Shown: positions 57,935 to 64,000 of the stretch, piece by piece
How the letters are laid out: each line of letters begins with the position of its first letter
Position numbering within the stretch: the stretch's first letter is position 1
Origin: Nitrospira sp.
GTDB taxonomy: Bacteria > Nitrospirota > Nitrospiria > Nitrospirales > Nitrospiraceae
Reading direction: 5' to 3'
NCBI GenBank assembly: GCA_018242665.1
Contig: JAFEBL010000006.1
Location: 1-64,000 of the forward strand
DNA: 64,000 bases
Translations under genes and position numbers: made by a program
Notes under the pieces: model-generated
Seen by the model: the letters and a program-made list of their open reading frames with translations, nothing else
The model's database searches: none
Told to the model about the DNA's origin: nothing

Positions 57935-58699
57935 TCAGAAATCCCGCTGCTGAAACACTAAACAGGCACCGACGATCAAAGCCCCCGCATACATCACCCC
58001 GTAGAGCGATGCCAGCACCACATACTCCGGCGTTGCCACCACTCCCACCGCGGCCTGCCCTTTGATATTCAGCATCTCGAGGTTGGGGCACAGATAATAG
58101 AGCAGATCGACCAGCGACTTGACCGGCCCGCTTTCGCTGTTGGCCACGATGGCCCGCAAGTCAGCCGTCAGATGGCCGATCACATAGAGACCCAGCGTAA
58201 AAATGGCGCTCAATGTGGTCGATGTGAAGGTCGAGAAAAAGAGTGCGATGGCCGTCACCACCAGAATTTCCACGAAGATCAGGGCCACCGCCTGAAACAT
58301 GGAACTTTGAATCGGCACATGGTAGAGCCACAAGGTCAGCAGAAACACCGCCAACATGATGGCCATGTTCACGAACAACGTCAGCGCCAGCCCGAGATAC
58401 TTGCCCATGATGAATGATGCCCGGCTGATGGGCCTCGCCATGATGGTGTAAATCGTCCGGCGCTCGATTTCTTTGTTGACTAGGCTGATGCCGACGAAAA
58501 TGGCGATGATGACTCCGATCAGGTTGATAGCTGCCAGGCCCATATCGGCAATGACCTTGTGGTGCTCGGTAATCGACAAATCCGCCAGCAGCACGGATAA
58601 CCCGATGAGCAGGCCCGCGAAGAACACGAGGTTGTAGAGAATCTTGTCTCGCAAGCTTTCACGGAACGCGTTCACAGCAATGACACCGATCGCACCCAT
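57935..58699 (-). CDS. ABC-2 type transporter permease
   Basis: The 254-residue permease has about six helices, including FAGLLIGLSVLLADLSI, AAINLIGVIIAIFVGISLV and IMLAVFLLTLWLYHVPI. The segment IYTIMARPISRASFIMGKYLG is shared by ABC-2 permeases of the NosY/GldF type. Its start overlaps the ATPase stop (TAATG), so the two are a couple. It is a second exporter in the same operon, distinct from Wzm/Wzt, with unknown cargo. Confidence 0.88.
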   Translation of the reverse strand: MGAIGVIAVNAFRESLRDKILYNLVFFAGLLIGLSVLLADLSITEHHKVIADMGLAAINLIGVIIAIFVGISLVNKEIERRTIYTIMARPISRASFIMGKYLGLALTLFVNMAIMLAVFLLTLWLYHVPIQSSMFQAVALIFVEILVVTAIALFFSTFTSTTLSAIFTLGLYVIGHLTADLRAIVANSESGPVKSLVDLLYYLCPNLEMLNIKGQAAVGVVATPEYVVLASLYGVMYAGALIVGACLVFQQRDF

Positions 58700-59670
58700 T
58701 ACGACGCCCTCCCACTGGTCAGATGCGGTAACGGCGGCGAGGCCTGTTGAGTGGTCTCCTGAAAAAACAAATCCTCCAGCGACGCCTTGTGAGGAGTTAC
58801 CGACAGCAATCGCCCGCCCTGGCGGCGAATCTCCCCGACCAGTGCATCGACGGCGTCAGGACTCGGCAACACAATTAAACATTGCTGTCCCTGCTGCAGC
58901 ACGCGAGTGGCCAACGAGTGAATCAAGGCATTGCCTTCGACCTTGAGCTGCTGGCAGACCACTTCAACGGACTTGGTATGATCCTGCCGCACGAGTTCAT
59001 CGACGCGACCACTCGCCACGAGACGGCCTTTCATCACAATGCCGACACGGTCGCAGATCATCTCCACGTCATGCAGAATGTGCGTGCTGAAAAACACGGT
59101 CTTCCCGCGATCGCGCAGGCTCAAAATCAGATCGCGAACCTGCTTGCGTCCAACCGGATCCAGGCCGGTCATCGGCTCATCGAGAATGATCAGCTCAGGA
59201 TCATGAATCAGCGCCTGCGCCAAACCGACACGTTGCAACATGCCCTTGGAGAACTTTCGCAGCTGACGCGTACGCGCCTCCGCCAGCCCGACCAACCCCA
59301 GCAAATCCGTCACGCGCTGGCTGATCGCGACGCGATCCAATCCCGCCAATTGACCATAAAATCCGAGAAACTCTTCGGCCGTGAGATAGTCGTAAAAATA
59401 GGGAGACTCCGGCAAAAAGCCGATCCGGCGCCGCGCAGCCACATCACCGGCTGGCTGCCCCAGCAAGTAGGCCTGTCCGCTTGTCGCCCGAACGAGTCCC
59501 AGCAAAATCTTCAAGGTTGTGGTCTTTCCCGCCCCGTTCGGGCCGAGGAAGCCGAAAATCTCTCCCCGCCGAACAGTGAGAGATAATCCATCCAGCGCAA
59601 CAAACGGCGGCCGCCCCGGCCAACCGGAGGCATAGGATTTGGTCAACTCTTCTGTGACAATATCGTCCAC
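58699..59670 (-). CDS. ABC-2 type transporter ATPase
   Basis: The 323-residue ATPase carries Walker A FLGPNGAGKTTTLKILLGLV, the signature LRKFSKGMLQRVGLAQALI, Walker B LIILDEPMTGLDPVG, and the switch His in FFSTHILHDVEMICD. It has an extended C-terminal domain beyond 220 residues, as in NatA/CcmA-type proteins. It works with the downstream permease. The upstream TPR gene ends 15 bases before it, so the group is likely one operon. Confidence 0.92.
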   Translation of the reverse strand: MDDIVTEELTKSYASGWPGRPPFVALDGLSLTVRRGEIFGFLGPNGAGKTTTLKILLGLVRATSGQAYLLGQPAGDVAARRRIGFLPESPYFYDYLTAEEFLGFYGQLAGLDRVAISQRVTDLLGLVGLAEARTRQLRKFSKGMLQRVGLAQALIHDPELIILDEPMTGLDPVGRKQVRDLILSLRDRGKTVFFSTHILHDVEMICDRVGIVMKGRLVASGRVDELVRQDHTKSVEVVCQQLKVEGNALIHSLATRVLQQGQQCLIVLPSPDAVDALVGEIRRQGGRLLSVTPHKASLEDLFFQETTQQASPPLPHLTSGRAS

Positions 59671-59685
59671 GACGATCCTCCACCT

Positions 59686-60648
59686 TCACTGCACAGTCGG
59701 CAGCGGAATTTCCATCAAACCGGTTGCGCTCGAAGACTGCGGCACAGTCCTCAACCGGCAGGCCACTTTTTCGTGAATCCGAAGCCGTTCGCGTGTTGAA
59801 GTGGCGCTGACGGTGCCGGTGAGACTGTTGAGTTCATACTGCCCGCCTAACGGATCGACCGGCAGCCTAGTCATGATGCCGCGCAACAGAAGATCATCCA
59901 ATTTCGCCGGCGCCTGACTATACCGGGCTCGATAGCGACGAATGCCGTCTTCAAGCTGACGCAGATCCTGTTCCTGGACCACTTCCTTCATTCGCCGGTA
60001 CAGTGCCTCGCGTACTCGCTCATCCGTCACGCTCCGCGAAAATCGATCGAGGAATTCCAGTGCTGCGGAGGAATCACCGCTTTCCATTGTCATCCGCGCG
60101 GCCAATTGGGGAAGGTATGCCGGCGCACCGGGCACACGCGCGGCCAATCGAAAAAACTCTCCCCCTGCCGCCGGATCACAGCGCTCGTAATACGAGATGT
60201 AGCCCGCCAGAAACGGCAGGTGCCAGCTGCCGGGATTGTGCTCAATCCCTTTCTTCAAGATCGCCACGCCTTCTTCGTGCCGGCCGGCCAGGACGCCGAG
60301 AAAGAGTCCGGTGGCCTGATAGGGAGGAACAAACGTCGGATCCAGATCCGTCAGCACGTCGACGGCATGGTACGTCCACGTATAGCCCAACTGCGTGTCC
60401 CGCTTCGCGCCGATATGCTGAACCGCCTGGAGCCAGATGAGATCCGCCACGACCTGCCGATAGCCCAGCACGGCCAGCTTTAAGTATTCTCCCTTCGGGA
60501 GGTACGCCAGCTGCTCGGCACGCGCGATGCCATTCCGGTCGCGATCAATAACTTGCAGCAGGCCCGAGGCACCGGCCAGCAAGGCGACCCCGCAGAGGAC
60601 CTGACCGACGATCCGCTTCACGCCAGAACTGGAGGATCTGGAATTCAT
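59686..60648 (-). CDS. TPR-like membrane-anchored protein, hypothetical
   Basis: The 320-residue protein has an N-terminal signal/anchor helix (QVLCGVALLAGASGLLQVI). The body contains helical repeats with YHAVDVLTDLDPTFVPPYQA and GVAILKKGIEHNPGSWHLP, TPR-like. Its ATG at 60648 overlaps the ligase stop (ATGA), so it may be a partner of the WaaL-type protein upstream. No specific function is known. Confidence 0.7.
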   Translation of the reverse strand: MNSRSSSSGVKRIVGQVLCGVALLAGASGLLQVIDRDRNGIARAEQLAYLPKGEYLKLAVLGYRQVVADLIWLQAVQHIGAKRDTQLGYTWTYHAVDVLTDLDPTFVPPYQATGLFLGVLAGRHEEGVAILKKGIEHNPGSWHLPFLAGYISYYERCDPAAGGEFFRLAARVPGAPAYLPQLAARMTMESGDSSAALEFLDRFSRSVTDERVREALYRRMKEVVQEQDLRQLEDGIRRYRARYSQAPAKLDDLLLRGIMTRLPVDPLGGQYELNSLTGTVSATSTRERLRIHEKVACRLRTVPQSSSATGLMEIPLPTVQ

Positions 60649-62669
60649 CCGGCCACGTCCTTGTCATGCAGGGCTGCGCGAAGAGCGGCGACATCCACAT
60701 TGAGGAATGCCTGGTCGAGACCGTTCTTGTTCCATTGCCGGTATCGGTCTTGGCGCAATTGAATCTCCTGCAGTTGATGCCTGGCCTCGTCGACCTGGCC
60801 CTGATCCATCCACAAACGAGCGAGGAGCGCACGAGCTGGGAGGAAATTCGGCTCCAACCGTTCCGCTTCCTGAGCGTGCTGCTCGGCGTGCTCACGTTCC
60901 CCTAACATCCAATGCAATCGAGCCTGTTCATAGCGGTATGGGGCTGAATAGGGCGCACGTTGAACGGCTTGCTCGTAGGCTCGCAGCGCAGCGCGCAGCC
61001 AACTGTTCCGTTGTTCCAAAGACTGACCGGCACCTGGTGGCGACTGTGCCGCCGAGACGTAGAGTTGTGCCAGGAGCCCCAGCAACCGACTATCCAATGG
61101 ATTTAATTCGATTGCGGTGGTGAATTCCGCCTGCGCGAGTCGAAATACCTCCTGATCACGAGAGGTGTCGAAGGCTTTCGCATAGACCGATCCAAGGCCA
61201 TGGTGGTACAACGACTTCCCTGGGTCCCACGCGATGGCCCTGTGCAAACCCTGGATAGCCGAATCCGTCTCTCCTGCCACAGCCCGGCGTGAAGCCGAGT
61301 CAAATGTCATCCAGGCCATGCCAAGACGCAGGACATCCAGGCCGATCACGAGTAGCAGGACCGCCACACCGATTCCCCAGGCCGCTCGCGATCGGATAGG
61401 AACGACATGCACAGCGGCCGTCTCGCGGTTCGTCAGTCGTCTGACCGCCACAACCAGCCCGGCGCACAGCACCAGCAGAATCGCCAGAGCCGATTCGCGC
61501 AAGCTGGAATCGAGCGCGGCATGGACCAGAAGCGCAATCCCTCCGGCTCCCAATCCAAGGACGAGGCTTCTCTGCCGGCGGGACAATCGCGCCTGAAGGA
61601 CGCGTGTAAAGTCTCGCCCCACTATGAACAGGCCGGTCACACACACCACCAACGCACCGACGCCCATTTCAATCCCCATTTGCAAATAGTCGTTGTGCGG
61701 CGTTTGTGCGACCTTTCCGTACCGTGCAATCTCACCTTCGACCGGAAACGCATAGCGGGGGTAGGTGTATTGATAGAGTCCCAGTCCGATTCCAAATGGA
61801 TGATCGACCATTTGCGTGATCGCGCCTTGCCACATCTGCCAACGCGCATAGGAGACAGGATTGTGTTCGTGTTCCATCCGCACCCGCTCCCGAAGCGGCG
61901 TGGGCAGCACCAGGCCTGCTACCACCACGAGCGCCAGACAGGTACCTGCTCGCTTCCAGCCGTATCGCACGGTCAAAACAAAAGCGGTCGCTACCAATAA
62001 TACGATCATGCCGCCGCGCGACTGAGTCAGCACAATCGCCAGGAGCAGGCTGCAGAGCGAGGCGGCCATGCCGCACCACCACAACGCCGGAGGGAATGAG
62101 CGCCAGGACGGCGCCATCACTCGCCGATATCCATACACGGCGCCGCTCAGAAGGATCGCCCAACTGACCGCGAGATAGCCTGCGAGAAAGTTGGGGTTGA
62201 AGAAGGTGCCGCTCGGTCTCACGACATTCCCGACAAGGCCTTGGACGATGGTCAAGACGGCTTCGCCGACTCCCATCAAGACGATCACCATCGTCACTGT
62301 ATGAACATGCTCCCATCGGTCCACAAAAGAGACAAGCAAATAGAAAAACGTCACATAGCCGATGATCGTCAGCAGCCACTGCCGGCTGGGATGAGCATAG
62401 GGGGAGAACAGGGTGGCGGCTAGCGCAAGCCCAAGAAACGCCAGCACGACATATCTGACCGATAACAGGGGAATCGTCAGATGCCCCTGCCGGATACACA
62501 CGACCATCGTCCCTCCGGCCCACGCAAGTAGCAGGAGGCGGATCACCATCTGCGCGAGATGCGTCGTGCCGCCCTCCTGGAGCGGCGAAAAGATCACGAG
62601 CGCGCTGGTCATGATCAGCGGAACGAAACACAGAATGCTTGTGGATGGATGTCGACCGCGCGCGTTCAT
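60645..62669 (-). CDS. O-antigen ligase/oligosaccharyltransferase-like protein with TPR tail
   Basis: The 674-residue protein has about eleven hydrophobic helices (1-430), with a Wzy/WaaL-type periplasmic loop around MEHEHNPVSYARWQMWQGAI. The conserved HNDYLQMGIEMGVGALV block follows, typical of the ligase/polymerase family. From about residue 440 to the end it has TPR-like repeats (LYHHGLGSVYAKAFDTS, LGLLAQLYVSAAQS, AYEQAVQRAPYSAPYRYEQA). It could transfer undecaprenyl-linked glycan to lipid A or to protein. The gene is next to pilin genes, so a role in O-glycosylation of pilin is a serious alternative, but it is not shown. ATG 62669 follows AAGAGAAG. Confidence 0.82.
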   Translation of the reverse strand: MNARGRHPSTSILCFVPLIMTSALVIFSPLQEGGTTHLAQMVIRLLLLAWAGGTMVVCIRQGHLTIPLLSVRYVVLAFLGLALAATLFSPYAHPSRQWLLTIIGYVTFFYLLVSFVDRWEHVHTVTMVIVLMGVGEAVLTIVQGLVGNVVRPSGTFFNPNFLAGYLAVSWAILLSGAVYGYRRVMAPSWRSFPPALWWCGMAASLCSLLLAIVLTQSRGGMIVLLVATAFVLTVRYGWKRAGTCLALVVVAGLVLPTPLRERVRMEHEHNPVSYARWQMWQGAITQMVDHPFGIGLGLYQYTYPRYAFPVEGEIARYGKVAQTPHNDYLQMGIEMGVGALVVCVTGLFIVGRDFTRVLQARLSRRQRSLVLGLGAGGIALLVHAALDSSLRESALAILLVLCAGLVVAVRRLTNRETAAVHVVPIRSRAAWGIGVAVLLLVIGLDVLRLGMAWMTFDSASRRAVAGETDSAIQGLHRAIAWDPGKSLYHHGLGSVYAKAFDTSRDQEVFRLAQAEFTTAIELNPLDSRLLGLLAQLYVSAAQSPPGAGQSLEQRNSWLRAALRAYEQAVQRAPYSAPYRYEQARLHWMLGEREHAEQHAQEAERLEPNFLPARALLARLWMDQGQVDEARHQLQEIQLRQDRYRQWNKNGLDQAFLNVDVAALRAALHDKDVAG

Positions 62670-62803
62670 CGCTTCTCTTGCTTTATCAGAGAGCCTCGAT
62701 TTGACAAAGCGAAATTGAATACCCTGGCGAGACGCGGACGCGTGCGGAAGGAACCGATGGTGATCGTGGAAGGAAAATTACCGAGCGGTCAGCTGAAATG
62801 ACA

Positions 62804-62832
62804 ACGGGGGAGGAACATCGTTCCTCCCCCGT
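62804..62832 (-). terminator. Strong hairpin after pilin gene
   Basis: A 13-pair perfect stem, ACGGGGGAGGAAC (62804-62816) with GTTCCTCCCCCGT (62820-62832) and a three-base loop, lies 25 bases after the pilin stop. The minus-strand trailer TTGTCATTT is only modestly T-rich. It can end the pilin transcript or protect its 3' end, and it isolates the pilin from the polysaccharide operon. Confidence 0.75.
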
Positions 62833-62857
62833 CTCTGAGCACACTAACGAGTGATGC

Positions 62858-63394
62858 TTAGCTGACCACGTCGTCAGGAACCGCCTGGGTCAAACCACCC
62901 TTGACGTCATTGACCGACCAGCCATCGATCGTGGCGTCATTGTCGATGCTGGCAGCCGCCGACGCGGTGAAGCCAATCGGACCCGCCGTTCCATCGCTTG
63001 CAGCGGACGAGACGGCAGGAGCTGCGTCGGTCTGAACCGCACAGCCCGCAGGAGCACCGCAGGGAATCTGGTCATAGTTGGCAGCCGGATAAGCCGTTCC
63101 GCCGGACGCCGCGTTACCGAGTCTCGCCGGGCTACGATAGGTGTATCGATTGGTGTTACCAGCCAAGGCGTAACCGATTTCCGAGAAGCTACCATAGCGC
63201 GAGTTTTCGCTGAGGTAGGCCGTCTCAGCCACGAAGATCGCGCCCAGGTTGGTCTTGGCTTCCGACTGGCGCGACTTCGCCTGGTAGCGCAAGAAGTTCG
63301 GAATGGCGATGGCCGCCAAGATACCGATGATCGCCACGACGATCATCAACTCAATCAAGGTAAAACCTTTCTGACCCTTCACTTGCTTCAACAT
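62858..63394 (-). CDS. Type IV major-pilin-like prepilin
   Basis: The 178-residue prepilin starts at ATG 63394 after AAAGGGAGGC. The leader is MLKQVKGQKG, cleaved by prepilin peptidase before FTLIELMIVVAIIGILAAIA, with the usual Glu5 of the mature chain. The first 25 residues form the hydrophobic assembly helix. The globular part has one close Cys pair (PCGAPAGCAV) and ends IDNDATIDGWSVNDVKGGLT, then DVVS. It could give a thin pilus for surface attachment or motility. The next pilin gene upstream is a related copy. Confidence 0.93.
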   Translation of the reverse strand: MLKQVKGQKGFTLIELMIVVAIIGILAAIAIPNFLRYQAKSRQSEAKTNLGAIFVAETAYLSENSRYGSFSEIGYALAGNTNRYTYRSPARLGNAASGGTAYPAANYDQIPCGAPAGCAVQTDAAPAVSSAASDGTAGPIGFTASAAASIDNDATIDGWSVNDVKGGLTQAVPDDVVS

Positions 63395-63429
63395 AGTGCC
63401 TCCCTTTCCTATTGTGACCACTTCATCCA

Positions 63430-63512
63430 ACACAGGCTTCATTTCTGTGTCTCTGTCCGGAACAACCTGTTCACGACTAGCAGATCTTGGGAATAGCAGC
63501 TTCTATGCCCAA
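63430..63512 (-). promoter_or_regulatory. Structured pilin leader with candidate short ORF
   Basis: Upstream of the pilin on the minus strand, a GGAGGAAGGAGG ribosome-binding site precedes TTG 63512, which could start an 11-codon frame (MGIEAAIPKIC, stop at 63477-63479). Downstream of it lie the small palindrome GAACAACCTGTTC (63460-63472) and a weak hairpin ACACAG/CTGTGT (63430-63435 with 63445-63450). The strong ribosome-binding site so far from the pilin ATG is odd. No sigma-54 promoter sequence is visible. Confidence 0.35.
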
Positions 63513-63647
63513 CACCTCCTTCCTCCAGTTTTCTCTCTTTCGTTTCATATTCCAGGTAGTTACATCCATCGCTGAGTTTCGTTCTGGTTTGCCTACTAGC
63601 GCCCGGTACCATTTTCCGTCACTTGGCGACAAGATTTGCTGCCACCG

Positions 63648-64000
63648 TCAGCTCGTCACGTCATTCGGCTCGGCGCCAATCAATCCCTGCTTGGCATCAT
63701 TCACATACCAGCCATCGTGAGTCGCGTCGGTATCCAGATCAGCCGCCGCAGTTGCTGTAAATCCTGAAATCGAGGTCGTCGCGACACCTACGGAGCCGGT
63801 ATAGGTAATCATTCCTACGGACGGACTTTCCGTCTGAATCGTGTCACAACTAGTGGCAGGCCCGCAGAGCGTCCCTCCGTTCGGTCCTGTTCCGGCCCCA
63901 ACCCCCAAACCGCTTCGGTATGTGTATCGGTTCGTCCCGCCCGCAGCAATCGCAAACCCGATATCCGTAAAGTTGCCGAATTCTTTTCGTTCAGTAAAAA
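63648..64000 (-). CDS. Type IV pilin paralog, N-terminus outside window
   Basis: The open frame runs off the right edge. The visible C-terminal 117 codons contain FTERKEFGNFTDIGFAIAA, GGTNRYTYRSG, a Cys pair (LCGPATSCDT) and end DTDATHDGWYVNDAKQGLIG, EPNDVTS. The layout matches the neighbouring pilin (RYGSFSEIGYALAG, NRYTYRSP, IDGWSVNDVKGGLT), so the two are tandem paralogs, about 250 bases apart. The signal peptide and start lie beyond position 64000. Confidence 0.85.
   Translation of the reverse strand, partial: FTERKEFGNFTDIGFAIAAGGTNRYTYRSGLGVGAGTGPNGGTLCGPATSCDTIQTESPSVGMITYTGSVGVATTSISGFTATAAADLDTDATHDGWYVNDAKQGLIGAEPNDVTS

Overview
The window looks like a chromosomal segment of a GC-rich, Gram-negative, Nitrospira-like bacterium (phylum Nitrospirota). 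That assignment is an inference from gene content (large-subunit glutamate synthase, AmgK/MurU-type recycling, paired GH57 and GalT genes, type IV pilins beside a Wzm/Wzt export cluster) and from base composition. No rRNA or other phylogenetic marker is present. I see no phage, plasmid, CRISPR array, insertion sequence or tRNA gene.

Region 1 (1-15.2 kb) is housekeeping. It starts with a broken DUF488 remnant and a 33-residue membrane peptide. Then come gltB-gltD (minus strand), a polyprenyl diphosphate synthase, a DUF1015 protein, an orphan NtrC-type regulator with a GAFTSA loop, a MurU/AmgK-like pair for peptidoglycan sugar salvage, an aldo/keto reductase, a small zinc-ribbon protein and a VanZ-like protein. 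Region 2 (15.3-38.7 kb) is mostly plus strand. It holds GH57 and GalT, a decayed SGNH gene, a TtuB-like sulfur carrier beside a TtuA-like tRNA thiolase, and an intact SGNH protein. An Ada-AlkA fusion and Ogt form an alkylation repair block, and next to it two genes are truncated at a shared breakpoint. A complete ABC sugar importer, DnaJ, MarC, two metal-binding-type periplasmic proteins, ilvD, a secreted lyase-like protein and ppk1 follow.

Region 3 (38.7-64 kb) is almost entirely minus strand and devoted to the cell surface. Reading in the direction of transcription, two paralogous type IV pilins (one cut by the window edge) are followed by a WaaL-type ligase with TPRs, a TPR protein, an ABC-2 ATPase/permease pair, Wzm/Wzt, a double methyltransferase, two glycosyltransferases, a WecA-like initiating transferase, an FAD enzyme, another glycosyltransferase and a DegT aminotransferase. 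Many neighbours overlap by ATGA or GTGA, pointing to translational coupling. Next are a histidine kinase/response regulator pair, an oxidoreductase-epimerase fusion, two lipoproteins and a small zinc-ribbon protein. Together these genes would build, modify, export and ligate a surface polysaccharide. Pilin glycosylation is a possible alternative or extra outcome.

The most striking unexplained structure is a family of about 110-125 bp imperfect inverted repeats. Three copies lie at 777-887, 11049-11172 and 29397-29518. They share terminal AAAAAG/CTTTTT arms, a conserved interior and a central CGTAC/GTACG hairpin. One copy overlaps the gltD stop codon, one fills a convergent gap, and one splits an ABC transporter operon.
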